The notes beneath the pieces are model-generated. The model saw nothing but the letters and a program-made list of their open reading frames with translations. It made no database searches and was not told the DNA's origin. 64,000 bases of DNA, taken from Apostichopus japonicus. Taxonomy: Eukaryota; Echinodermata; Holothuroidea; Aspidochirotida; Stichopodidae. A program made the position numbers and the translations under genes. Below, in pieces: positions 32,331-45,116 of this stretch. Positions within the stretch are counted from its first letter, which is position 1, and every line of letters starts with the position of its first letter. The stretch lies in NCBI RefSeq assembly GCF_037975245.1, contig NC_092564.1, forward strand, positions 6,190,984 to 6,254,983. Reading direction: 5' to 3'.

Positions 32331-34140
32331 ATATGTATTGGCCGGATAAAGATGATATTGCAATGTATAAGACTCAAACATGAGCGTAAAAATTGACTAA
32401 AAAAATTAATATTTCAATTATTGACGACATGAGGGATGAATGAACGACGACGGATAACAGCACAAATACTACATAATTGAACACAAAATTGCACGAACGT
32501 TATAACTTTATGTGTGGTTTATATTTGTTTTATTATGTTTCGCCGTAGTTTTGCCGCCTATTTTGACCCATTGTGACAAGTGATGCCATTTTTATTTTGT
32601 ATTTTTGGTGCCTACTTTAATATCTATAAATATTAGTATTAGTATAGTAACTGCGTTATGAACTTGAGAACTGTCACACTTGAACTACAAGCAATAACAT
32701 TATCTCAGTGTTTCTGACACCGAATGCGTGTTGGGTAGCCATCATCTTATTGGGTGTTGGTGTGGGTGTAGGTGTAGGTGTGGGTGTGGGTGTGGGCTGG
32801 GGTTATGTCTTCATGTCTTATATGTCTTAACCCTCATTATTGTCACATGCAGGAGAGATGACATTTACAAAGATAAAAAAAATCTCTAAGGAGATCTGTA
32901 AATGTCTGTATATGTTAAACATTGATGGAAGTACCTGGCCTGGTGTTTCTGTCCCTCTAAATTACCACAAATATTGTGGAATAAAAAAAATCTCTAGGGG
33001 AAGATACTAATTGTTGATGCTTCATTTCCCTGTCACATCACGTTATACAGATAAATGGTGGGTTCATACTTCAATTCAGGGAAAATGTATCCCAAGTATG
33101 AAATAATACGATCGCGTATCATCCCTGGATGTCATTTTATTGTAATGTGATACTAAATTGGTTTCAATACTCTCTTATCGAGCTGTTTATAAAAACCAGC
33201 CAATAATATGAAGCTTTTTGTGAGAGTCAACATGAGTATACCCTTATAGGATATTAATGTCTCATGTGAAGCGTTGCACGTAAAATTTCTCAATTTTTCT
33301 TTGAAGTGGTAAAGATACAAATTAGCAAAATAATTGTACTTGCCAGGAAGCATAAATAACGAGTGTGACAATGTCCAAAAACCGGGACCAAATTTATCGG
33401 GTTTTGTAATCTGCAGCTTTCCTTTTCATGGTTAAAGTTATCATTTCAAATGCATTTAATTATTACACATAAGCCATAATGTAGTAGCAATATGAGTCGT
33501 TAAAATGGAATAGCGCCATCGATATACAAGTTTACAAGTTCAACGTCGAGTCCATTCAGTATTATAATATATAGAACTGTAACAAAGGCCATTCGCACAC
33601 TTAACCCGGCGATCATCCCCCATTAGTCCACTACTTCCACCCACTACCCCTTCCTCCCCTTCCCTCGCCCAGGACAATTCATAAGGTATATAATGTGGCG
33701 GGGAATCTGTTTCTGGTGTAAGGTTAAGACTTAGAAGTAAGACCTTTTTGTACCTGTGACGCATAAGTAGAGTTTAGTTAGTGAAAACTTCTATCATGAC
33801 TTTTAGTGTGTAAATCAACAGGGCATTTATATGGGGTACGCTATCCTATACATAGGAAGGTCTTAACGCGTATCCAATGGGCATTCTCAAGAACCAGTCG
33901 TGTTCCTTGCGATAATAATTTATGAAGATGAACTTATAATAATCAGCAGTTATTTTTACGACGCTTAAGCGACCACAAATGTGGAAGAAATCCGCAAGGG
34001 CCTTTGTATTACAAATAACACGCCGGGTGGCTTCCAATTCAACATTTTAACTCAAATTTGGAATCTTTTCAATTTAGAAAGTCATTTCAGATGGGAAAAC
34101 CGTAGATTGCTCTTAGATGACAAATTATGCACCTTACTAT
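32331..34140. other. Intergenic, nothing recognised apart from a G-rich repeat
   Basis: 32755-32805 is a GTGGGT/GTAGGT hexamer-like repeat. No gene supported. Confidence 0.5.
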
Positions 34141-34232
34141 GACCCGGCCGGGTATCGAACCCAGAACCTCCCGATTGCTAAGCCTCATTGCTTCACATGC
34201 CAACGCCATTATCCACTCGGCCATACCACCGG
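34141..34232 (-). pseudogene. tRNA-like sequence (class II, Leu/Ser type), probably SINE-derived
   Basis: On the minus strand TGGCCGAGTGG matches an A box and GGTTCGATACCC a B box, with a long intervening arm like that of tRNA-Leu or -Ser. The 5' GGTGGTA has no complementary 3' acceptor half (the 3' side reads GGCCGGGTC), so it is not an intact tRNA. Confidence 0.6.
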
Positions 34233-34499
34233 TTTCTTGAATACGGTATATTTCAATAGTTATATGTGTCAGAGGTGCAATGAAATGACACGATCGCTGG
34301 CCCGGACCTTACAAAGTTTTTCAGAAATATCTATATATGTGCATTACTCACACAACACTCTACGGAATCGGTGAAACTTTGCTTAGTCTAGACCTTTAAA
34401 GATGAAATCCACTTTCCCAGACTAACCCACCGGATCTTACATCACCTCAAAAGGATCCATACTCTTATTATTGAAGTTTAATCCGAATGGTGAAAAGTT

Positions 34500-34575
34500 T
34501 TACATGTATCATTTCCCCCCTCCCCATTTACCCTCCCCATTTACCCTCCCCACTCACCCTCCCCTTCCCCCATTA
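34500..34575 (+). repeat. C-rich tandem repeat (CCCTCCCCATTTA)
   Basis: Repeated CCCTCCCCATTTA and CCCTCCCCACTCA units. The minus strand has several GGGG/GGG runs with quadruplex potential. Confidence 0.7.
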
Positions 34576-34974
34576 TAAATGTTAACGAAAGAGACGATAA
34601 GCCCGCATAGGCTCGTTTATTGACCTCTTCTCCGAGATCAACAATTGTTTGAAACCATTAAACCTCTTCATGAACTTTACAAGGTTACTATTATGAGTCA
34701 TGTAAACAATCACATGACCGCACTCACCCAAAATTGTACCCTACAGGTGCTACTAAGAGTCTTAGTTCAACGACCTGCACATAATCTGACTTTCCATGAT
34801 TCAGTCTAGTTTGAGTATCATGATCTGTGTGTAAAAGGTTCGAACTGACTGATAAACTTTGTCAATGTTTAGGCTCAGCACTAACGGAAGCACCGTCATA
34901 GCAGATCCAGCTAACTTGCATATTTAATTAGTGAATTACTTTATCGTTATTCTTCCATATATGGTTGTGCTTCT

Positions 34975-35343
34975 CAAACGTGATGCTAAACAACTCGAAA
35001 TCATTTGTGATTCGTACAGCCGGATCTCGAAAGAGATACTTTGAAGAGACTCTGCTAAATAAAATGAAAGTAAACGACAAAGGCAAATGATTATATATTT
35101 AATTGAAATTGTAGTGAGTTGGAAAATCCAGAACAGTGAAACAATTTCCAGCCTCCACCGGGATTCGAACCCGGGCCTCCCGCTTTATATGCGGACACCC
35201 TAACCACTAGGCTATGAACGCTGATTGTATGTCCAGAGGTTTGAAACCGGTAAGGAAGGTCGTAATTCCACTGTGGGCGTTTGTCACCTTTATCGAAATA
35301 TACTAGTTCTGTTTTGGTGACATATTTGCCTTACTCTAGAGAT
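34975..35343 (-). repeat. 369-bp repeat unit with internal tRNA-like segment, copy A
   Basis: Begins CAAACGTGATG and repeats after 369 bp as copy B (35344-35620). The tRNA-like segment is internal, with conserved sequence on both sides (CAGAACAGTGAAA on one, GAAACCGGTAAGGAAGGTCG on the other). A third copy lies at 63809-64000. Confidence 0.85.
35150..35221 (-). pseudogene. tRNA-like cloverleaf (loop ATATAAA)
   Basis: On the minus strand it folds as a 72-base cloverleaf. Acceptor GCGTTCA pairs with TGGAGGC at six of seven positions, A box TAGCCTAGTGG, anticodon stem TCCGC/GCGGG, T arm CCGGGTTCGAATCCCGG. The nominal anticodon is ATA. The copy at 63858-63930 has a different loop (GTACAGA), and flanking sequence is shared, so this looks like a repeat component rather than a functional tRNA gene. 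Confidence 0.6.
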
Positions 35344-35617
35344 CAAACGTGATGGTAACCAACTCGAAGTCATTTGTGATTCCTAAAGTTGGATCTCGAA
35401 AGAGATACTTTGAACAGACTTTTGTTAATGAAATGGAGGTAAACGACAAAGGCAAATGAATATATATAATTGAAATCATAATGAGTTGAAAAATCCAGAA
35501 CAGTGAAAAATCATCCATCCTTTCGAACCCGGGCCTCCCGCTTTATATGCGGACACCATAACCACTAGGTTATGGACGCTGATTGTATGTCCAGAGGTTC
35601 GAAACCGGTAAGGAAGG

Positions 35618-35620
<3 letters not shown>
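35344..35620 (-). repeat. 369-bp repeat unit, copy B (truncated)
   Basis: Direct tandem copy of 34975-35343, diverged by substitutions and missing the CCACCGGGA part of the tRNA-like T arm. It stops at GGAAGGTCG, where a TA microsatellite begins. Confidence 0.85.

Positions 35621-35691
<71 letters not shown>
35621..35691. repeat. TA microsatellite
   Basis: (TA)n starting directly at the broken end of repeat copy B, followed by a CACACA-rich stretch (35727-35769). Confidence 0.95.
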
Positions 35692-38600
35692 CCTCACATG
35701 AAATCATTCAGGGAGGTCAACATATTCACACACATAGACACACCCTCGCACACAAACACTCACACACATGTTTGTTACGCTTCTCTCCCATTGTCTTATC
35801 CTCAGGTAAGTTTGTGTAGTCGACATCACCCAGTCCTGGACCCCGTAGGCCTCGAGCAACCATGTGATCACGTATAATCAGTACACAGTACATTGCTCAC
35901 CAACCTTTCACCTTATAATGTGTAATATTTTAACCCTTTCTAAGGGAATCGCGATACTCACTTGACGTGACATCGTCATGATCATACGGTTACGGTCTAG
36001 TCGATGAAAGGGGACCGAGGGTTGAAAGTGGATCAAGCTGTTTAGTTTTCTTGTCCAGGCTCGATCTTGGGTTACTTTTCTTTAAAAAGTATATAAAAAG
36101 GTATATAATCATATTTAATATTTCCCTTGAAGAAAGCCTGTTCCGATTTTATTTCTTCTAAATGGTTGCAAAGGAGTAAACAAAAGTACAGGGTCTTTTT
36201 GCAGAGAGTAACTTATATTTAATACAAAAACAGGTTCCGTTCTTCCCTTCAGCATCAGTGTTTGGACGCTTGCGTAAAATAGAGGACGCTATCACTAATT
36301 AGGGAGCAGAGCCGTATATTGACATAATACACGCTTTTCCACAGTACCAACACTAAACAAATCAATTCCTGTTGTAGAAACGACTGTCGGGAAGATATGT
36401 TCATGCCGTAATACATGTTTGTTTTAAAGCAGTTCATTATGGCCTAACTGTTCAACAGTTTCCTATTACCCAAATTTATTAGTACTTGAATCTACGAGGG
36501 CGTATATTTTCCATGGTTAGTTAATCACTAACCGACGAATTGACTAAACAACAGCTATAAATCACTGCATCATTTGTTACATTACAGACCTTGTTGTAGC
36601 ACACTGAATTAACCTTTATGAATTTGAATTAGTGCAATACAAAACAAATAGCGATCTAGTGTAAACAGTGAGATCCACCTCGTGACTCTTCTTGAGGCCT
36701 TTATGGTTCAAGGTAGGGGTGCTAACTTCGCGGCCGTCGGGTAAAATGCGGCCCATGAAAGAAAAATCGGCCGAAAACCTTGCACAAATCGGATATGCGG
36801 GCCCCAATGCCTTAATCTTCAGCACGCTAACGGCATAACCTGCACATTGCTAAATCTACAGGTATAGTTAGATGTTCATTATGCCTGGGTCTTTGCTTCA
36901 ACCATGCAGTGTTTTGAATCTGACGCCGGGTACAAAGCTAATTGAGTATCCCTGTTTAGGGATGTTCTACTTTACTCACTGGTTTGCTATCATCATATCA
37001 CTGGCCAATAGTCCCACGAGAGGCCGTCGACCTCAGATACAAAAACAGTCCTTCAATGCGGTTACTGAACTTCATATGCTTAGCATTTGTGATTCTACTT
37101 GCATCTACGTTTTTGTCGTGATGCAAGTGTTATGAAAGAAAAACCCTTTTTTTGACGTTTATCATAATTTTTAAATGAAATTGATTTAAGGTACATAGTA
37201 AACACACATCGAGATAATAGTATCATTTTCTGATTTTCTTTTCATTCTACGAAGTTAAGAAGAACAAAGTAGTGACAATGTTTTACGCGTGTTTCCTAGA
37301 TTTCACGGTTACACCTTCGGGTATGCAAATAAGTAAAAATTGCAGAATTAAAGAAAGTAAAGGGCGACCTCACTACTCTATAATAATGACAGTTCCATTA
37401 GCAATTCCCACCTTCAATCTTCGTTTTATTGGTAGTAAATTTCGAAGCACACATTCTCATTTCTTACATAAGAAGGTGAATTTCTTATACGAACAGTACC
37501 CCGTTAATGAGAAAAGATTTATTTCTGACAAAGAAAGGTTCTTGTGTTTGGTTTTTAGGGGTTTATTTTTTTATTCTTTCTAATAGGCCTTTATATAGTT
37601 AATTAACATGGCTTCAAACAGGGAGAAGGTTGGTTACAGTGGTAATTGGAGAGGGGAAACGAGAGAGGGGTGAGGAGGAGAGGGGTATATATGATTAAGG
37701 AGAAGTGGAAGCGGTCAAGCCTCAGAGTAACGTTGCTGAGGACTCAGTGAATAAAAACAACCTATGTTTACCCGCAAAGACCGCGCTCGATATAAATATA
37801 AATTGAGGTGGGGATGGGTATGGGAGTGGGTATTGGGGTGGAGTGGGGTTGGGAATGGTTGATGTTGAGAAGGTGGAAGGTGGCGCATTGGATAAGGACA
37901 CGGCGGTACGTAGTACAAGTTGGTATCAATTTTTGTATCACAAACTCTTGTTTCTTTATACGAACGTGTTTCTTGTACGACAAGGGATGGTTCCTCTGTA
38001 AATATTTTTTGAATCAATATTGTTCGAATCGTAATCATGGGGTACCTTTCATAACAAACTACATAAGGACGATTTACTACTGCGAATTAATACAGTTTCA
38101 CTTCACTGTTTTTTTGTGGAGCAAGCATAGCTTACTGCCCTAATGGTATAGGAATCAAACATTATTCCATTCTGTTTTAAATTCGTTCTATTACATTTCT
38201 TAGCTGATATATCCTATGTTTATGTTATTTTGTCGATAACGTAAAAAAAAACCTTCGTGATCACGTTCTCTGATTGTCGAACTTTTTCCCCGACATAAGG
38301 CCACATGATCGTGTGTACTTCATTATTACTCATCGTCACCAAAGAGAAACTAATATGAATTATTAACTGACAAATATACTTGTCATACAGTCTCCGATAT
38401 AGCAAACATCTGTATGAGACACACCCTACCAATACGGCCATAAATTCTGCCGTTGTAATCAAGAACTCAGAAATAGTACAAACAAAAACTCTATCGAAAA
38501 ATAAAGGAAAGAACACGCCGCTTGAAGCAAAAACTAAACAATATACCCCGGATGGACTTTGGACCCAAATGCGGCCCGTTCATTTTGGTCATGGTAAATA

Positions 38601-41600
38601 CAAAACACTCGACAGAACCAATTACACGTGTTTGAATAGGGCAACCCTTGATTATACATCAGTACACTAGGCAACCACTCATATATAGCTCTCCACTTCA
38701 TCGCCTGATACTGCAAAGGGTTTAGTCAGGATGACAAATTCGACCACCATTTTATTACAATATATAACTTGGAACTGCCAGGCCAAAATGCATCTTTAAT
38801 GATAATTGTATAATCCTACAATAATTTGTGGTGAAATTATGCGTTATAATATAGTCACAACTAATCTGAAGTTACTTAGCAAAATTACAGAGTCACACTT
38901 TCCGCTGCTTCTTTCTCAGCCTGGTGCTTGAGAAACGAATTGAAAAGAAGTGCTGATTGGTGAAGAAGGGCGATGGGGAAAGGTGTGGGGAGGGGAGGGG
39001 AGGGGGACGTGGGAGGGTGATTGTAAACGGTAACATGCAGGGGTAAGCCAGAATTTTTAGCCAGAGAATTTAAGTTTAAATGAAGCTTGCATTGACATGA
39101 ATTTTCTTGACACAACATAGGCTCAAGCCCTTACGATTGTCAATTTTGTTAGGGAGGGGGAACCAAAATTTGGATGACTCACTATTTTGAGGAGGAGTCT
39201 AAGAAGGAGGGTGAGGGGTTTAGATGAACATTGGGGCTATCATTTCCATAATTTTGGCTAGATTGGTGGGGTATATGTGATATATCTGTATTATATTCAT
39301 CCATATGGAGATGTTGTGCTTCTATTAAATATGAAAATCAAGTTCCATACTACGCACGTAACGTTCCCTAACGTTTCAACCACTGAATCAAAGCTTAGGT
39401 GGCTAATGTAGAAAAACTTCTGAGATGCAGAACACATATCGTGCTGTAAAAACAAGTAGCTTATCCAGTACCATATATAAATATAAATGCTTCTGCTTTG
39501 GCCAATTTTATGCGGTGCCCCTGAAAATGTCTGAGGGGTGGGGCAGTTTTCTCCCCTCCCCTCCCCCTCCTCCTATATGCCTACACCAATGGCAAAGATA
39601 CCATCTGTTTTCTTTTCATTTCGTCAGTACTAATACGTAGCTACGCAAACGAGTCTACAGCGAGATTCATCACAGGATACAATATTGTAGACATGCGCCC
39701 TCGATATATATGAATAACAGTTTTACAACACAGTACGCGCGTGTTCACCATGTAAGTACAACGTCGTAGATATCTATCGCTTCTCTTTTATTGACTAACT
39801 TCTAACTTCTAACATAGTAAAGTAATACTTTTCGATTGATTTCTGCAATCCTTTGTAATATTATAGTTACGGCGTCAAGTTCAGCTGCTTTTCCAGATTT
39901 CAAGAAACGTCATATAGACACAATTAGAGTAGTGCACGTCCGCTTGAAAGGTTAACCATTGTCGGACAAATAGCCCTAAAATGACTTATTTTATTGAGGT
40001 ATTTTAGCATTTTCTTAGTTATCATAATCCTTTTTGATGCTTGGATGTTGAAGAAGACGATATATAATACTGATGGTCTAAAATTCTGGAGGATTGCAGG
40101 TGATTCAAGGCATTTTAGAAAATCTTGGGTGAAACAATTAAGAAAATTCCGAAGCGAGAGCTGGCATATGGGTTGGGGGAGCACAATGCTAAACTTTGAG
40201 CTCTTCTAGCTCAAAAATCAGTCATGGTGGCAAAAATTGAATGTGCTGTGATATCCCAAGCCATTAGCTATCAATGCGGGTGGGGTTATAGGGCATTTCA
40301 GTTGAAAACTTCTATCTATGCTGCTCTAGCAGCCTTGGAAAGCGACCAATTTAGTGTGTGTAAGCCAATGGAGCAATTAGTTGTGGCGCGACACCTGTAA
40401 TGCATCACGTATGGATCACTGCTGTACATGTACCAATTCCACTACGATGGAAACCTATAACATTAATAAGACACCATAGAAATAGGGAGTTGTGACGGAG
40501 GCTCATGGGGCGAGACGGTACACAATTATTCGTCGTTTACCATAATATGAATATACCTTTAAAGAAACGATATCATATAGCTCGTATCGTATATATCTCG
40601 TCGTGTTGTCGTTCCCATGGTTTTCATGTCATCACGTGTACCTTGTGACAACTGTCCAACAATAAAGCTACCTAAAATTTGTTTATTTTAAAGGAAACTT
40701 CACACAATTCCTGAAACAGTGAACGAGTCTCTGAATAAAGGAAATATTGCACGATTAAGGGGATATATACGATATTCGTGTATTTGTTTTGGCGGGGAAG
40801 GGGGGGGGGAGGGAGGAGGGGATTCTGAGTCTTGACTCTCTTACTGGTTACTCCACTGTGTACATTCTTAGAAGGATACCCTGTGATTTCAATATTATAT
40901 TTTATTTCTGAATATAAGCTATACCTCCCCGAAAATCATATTTGAAGTTCATTTTATTTACAGAAAATTGCATGAATGAAGTACCAACTTTTCTAACGTT
41001 TTTCGATTTTTTTATTAATATTGTAACCTTAATTGAACAAAACCTATTATGTAAAGGTCTGTGAGAGTTGTATACTAACTCTAACCTGTAAACAAAGAAA
41101 AAAAAACCTTTATGTGTTGGCAGCTGTAATTTTTTGCACATCCAGTCGCTATAGATTTTCTAATTTCATGGGTGGTCAACATTTGGATTTTCTGATATTT
41201 TCCCACATAATTATAAAATAGTGATTTCGACATTGTTCAAGAAACCACTGCTTTATATATGCTATTTTTCAAATTGAACAGGATACCGGTGGAGCCACCG
41301 TAAGTCAATTTCACTTATCACTAACACGAAGAAAATGTCATTGATAAAAAAATGAATAATAAAAATAATAATACTGGGTGGACAATGGGCAAGCTCATTT
41401 TACTGGGTGGACAAACTTGGCTGAATAATTTCTCCTGCAGTTAGTGTGATATATACTTCCGTAACTCACCATCATATAAGCGTGCAGGGGTCTTTTTCTA
41501 CTCCATCACTTGAAAACAAAAGTAACCAAATTTAAATATTACATATCAATGGTCAAAAACGAAACCATAAGGGCCTATAATAATACTTCAAATTACATAC

Positions 41601-42519
41601 AATAGACCCCATTGTCAATAACCTTCTCAATGTTAATTCAGGTATTGAAAAAGCTATTTAGAAACCAGGATCGAGTATCGTAGGCCTAATAAAATAATAC
41701 TTCACCTTAAAGCACTTAAAGGGGATTTTTTTTCTTCTTTTTATAAAGGCTTTTTATAATAACTGTCTCATATTTGAACTAGCCTTGTATAATAGATGTA
41801 TACTAAGGAGTATACACTATACTACACAGACAATCTACAAACACTTAACAATTTTATTTTTACAATGGCGTTAACTGATTATGATCTCTTGATACACTAT
41901 ATACGATATTTTATTATTCTGTATATAGCTATATACATCTCACCTTTACCACACTGACCCGAAACGACCTGATCACAGGAAAGAGGAAATTTAGACTTTA
42001 TTTACCTTACGCCGTATTTTATGGTTATTTTAGAACGGCTTTCAAACAATATGCTCATGTTATTGTGAAGCTGTAGCTAGTGCATATTTATTTATTCTCT
42101 GTAATGAAAGGACAGAATACATATATAGGCCTATATAGGTATATACAGTTGCATGATTACATGATAAGACTTGCACGTGCTGTGAACATTGTCATTGACT
42201 TTGAAGATAAAAGGTATATTTTTGCCATAGATGGTATATTTCATGCAATATTTCTGATTGCTATTGCATATAGACAATGTGAAGGTAACGGCCGAAGTAA
42301 CGGTTGCGCGAATTTTCAGGGTCATACAATATGTATTATAACTACGTGATTACGTACTGAAAAACAATATATGTTTATCATCGTATATATTAATTGGGTT
42401 CTGACTATACGGAGATGTAAACTCCAAGGTAGTATATCCACTAAAGCCCGCATACTCCAAGCAGGGAGTTTCCATAACAACTCCCTGCTCCCAGCGTTCT
42501 GTTTTATACCATGTACCGT
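35692..42519. other. Intergenic, no gene recognised
   Basis: Scattered simple sequence only: a GC-rich patch at 36718-36800 resembling a hAT terminus (TAGGGGTGCTAAC then GCGGCC), a GGGTATGG-like repeat at 37806-37860, G-rich tracts at 38975-39015, and a poly-G run at 40800-40809. I searched by eye for WFQNRR-type codons on both strands and saw none, so no Hox gene is evident. Confidence 0.5.
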
Positions 42520-42575
42520 ACCATGCGGACATAACACACTGTTGTCATGCACCGTATCATGCGGACATAACACAC
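42505..42575 (+). repeat. Two-copy tandem duplication, about 35 bp
   Basis: ATGCGGACATAACACACTGT occurs twice, preceded by ACCGTACC and ACCGTATC. Confidence 0.8.
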
Positions 42576-44046
42576 TGTAGTATTCCCATGGTATACATAA
42601 TGAGATCGCCAGCAGTAAGGTTTCTGGCAGATATATAAACTGGCTTTTATAGTTTACCCGTAATTATTGGACATTTTTTTCCCCTTCTTATTTGGAGACC
42701 TTATCCCATCATTTACAATATTTCTGATCAATCTTCTCGTCTTTCGTAATTGGGCAACATTATACAGTTCTACAACAGAGGTAAAATTTACGACAGTAAA
42801 CGCCGTTGCAAACCAATGATTGATCGCTTTATATCCAGTAATGAGAGAAAACTCTGAAAGCCACTTTGTTTGAAATCTCTCCAAACAAAAAAACCGGTGG
42901 AGATTTCATTCAACGATAAAAGGGACGTTTGTTGGCAAAATAAGACACTACCATCAGAAGAAGATAGACGCTCGGTAAAATATATAATATGTAGCACACA
43001 TGGGAGATTCGTACATCAGAAATGTAAACAATATTTTAAGAAAGGCTTATAAACAAGTAACACGCTCACGGTGTTAACTTCTTGCACATGTAAGCATCGC
43101 TAACAGTAACAAGTTTTAGTGTTACAAAAGCGAGGATTTTGTATACAGTTCTGCAAATACATGGAAATTGATTTTTTTTTCAACAAAAAGAAAAAACTTA
43201 TGTTGAGTTTGTTCAAGCAGGTTTCAACATTCTATTTTCTCTAAGGTTTGACGTGTCAACTTAAAATCCCAGCATTTCGGACAGAAAGGTTGACTAATGC
43301 TATATATGTAATTTTGGACGACGTTGGGCTATAGGCTGATATAGAATCAGCATATCAAAGGGGTCTTGAACCTTCAATCTGATAATTATGTTCAATATGT
43401 CTTACAGATGTTCGGGACATGACATGAGTTCCTATCCGGGGCCCGGTTGTTGCGCACAAGGACGTCGTGTCTGAAACGTGCAGCCAGCTCGTCCCATCTC
43501 CAAAACGTTATAACATGGTTGAATTTTTAATTTTGAACTGGTATGCAAATACGTTTGATAACATTTCGAGAAACTGCTTTTAAACCTGGACGGAACTTGT
43601 GTCCACTATCTGTAAAACTCGTACTGGGAATCGGACTCCGACCGGTACTCTTAGGCCCAAACATGTATCAGAACTGGGTAGCCCTAATTTAGTCCACCAA
43701 TATTTTAAATTCTCTGAAAACATGATGCAAATGGTTCAATCAAATTATCAAGTTTTAACTGTTTGTGCTGTAAAACCTATATATTTTTGTCAGAGGCTAG
43801 AGTGATTGCATAATGGAGGTCACTGAGTTCGGACTCGGACGCATAGGTACCTTGGACTCGGACTTGACACCGGGCTCGAACTAAATTAAGCCGGACTCGA
43901 AATTGGACTCGGATATATACTGGACTAGGTTACAATCCTACCCGTTTAAGTTGAAAATTCACCCAAGATAGAACCAAACTACTTCACTGATCGATCCACT
44001 CTCAACCTCCGACAGCTTGCATCGAGACTAAATGACTGTGTGATCA
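42576..44046. other. Intergenic with diverged GGACTCGG repeats
   Basis: 43826-43930 contains several imperfect GGACTCGGAC/GGACTCGAAC motifs. No gene recognised. Confidence 0.5.
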
Positions 44047-44127
44047 TCGTTTAATGTGTATATCACGAGCCCCTTTGATAAGGAATAAACATTACACGTG
44101 ATCTTAGCCAAAAGGCTGAGAAGAACA
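44047..44127 (-). pseudogene. U2 snRNA pseudogene fragment
   Basis: On the minus strand CTTCTCAGCCTTTTGGCTAA then GATCACGTGTA matches the strongly conserved 5' end of U2 (stem-loop I). The following branch-point recognition region reads GTAATGTTTATTC instead of the conserved GTAGTATCTGTTC, and similarity then decays. The broken functional site and loss of the rest of U2 indicate a pseudogene. Confidence 0.8.
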
Positions 44128-44444
44128 ATCAGTTTTTGAGAGATATATACTGATGTATGCTGATAAATTTGATACAAATAGCCACGGTTACATACCTACC
44201 ATTATCTGTAGCTACATATTCGTAACGACTATATATATAGCCTGTGAATAATTTGAACGTGAACCTCAGGATCAAATATTGTTTATCAAGAGTTGTCTTT
44301 TTCTGAACTGGCGTTATTGCCAGGTGATTTCAATCAATGCATAGGTTCTCAATAACATGCAGGAATAAGATTTTGTGATAGTAGCATAAAAAACTCTTTA
44401 AACGTTTGTTATACATTTCTAAAGTATATAGATATCGATATACA

Positions 44445-44745
44445 TTTCTACAACACATTCTAAATGGGTAAACCATACAACCCAAATAGGGTAAACTGTC
44501 CTACCAACACTCTATGTGTAGATAGACATGCTTGTCTAGAGAGTGAGAGAGAGAGAAGGAGAGGGGAAGGGGGGGGGGAAGAGGGTTATATCTCCGAGTT
44601 TCTACAACACTTACTAAATGGGTAAACCATACAGCCCAAATAGGGTAAACTGTCCTACCAACACTATATATGTGTATAGAGAGAGAGAGAGAGGGGGGTG
44701 GGGGAGGGGTTTCGGGGAGGAGGTCAGAGAGTTATATTCCGAGCC
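44445..44745 (+). repeat. 154-bp tandem duplication
   Basis: TTTCTACAACAC begins both copies (44445 and 44599), each containing AAATGGGTAAACCATACA and TAGGGTAAACTGTCCTACCA followed by a GAGA-rich tract. Confidence 0.9.
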
Positions 44746-45052
44746 GCTAATTGAGGAGCCAGGAGAAATAAAGTATAAAAAATGATGTATTCTCACGTTC
44801 AAATAATATTCTGCAGGAAACTTGAATACTTCAAAATGGCGGAAACATGTATACTTCAAAAAGGCAACTCGATTTTATTATTGTCCTATACAGCTGCCGG
44901 CGTCTCTGCGGTAATTTTACTTGTAAGAACTTAATGACATTTTACCAATCGTTAACTATCAAACATGACAAGCTGGCTACAACATGTCTCGCAAGAAATG
45001 AAGAGATAACACCCTTTACATTGAACATGTCCACCTATATCTTTGAATGTAG

Positions 45053-45053
<1 letters not shown>

Positions 45054-45113
<60 letters not shown>
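45054..45113. repeat. TA microsatellite
   Basis: Pure (TA)n of about 60 bp. Confidence 0.95.
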
Positions 45114-45116
<3 letters not shown>

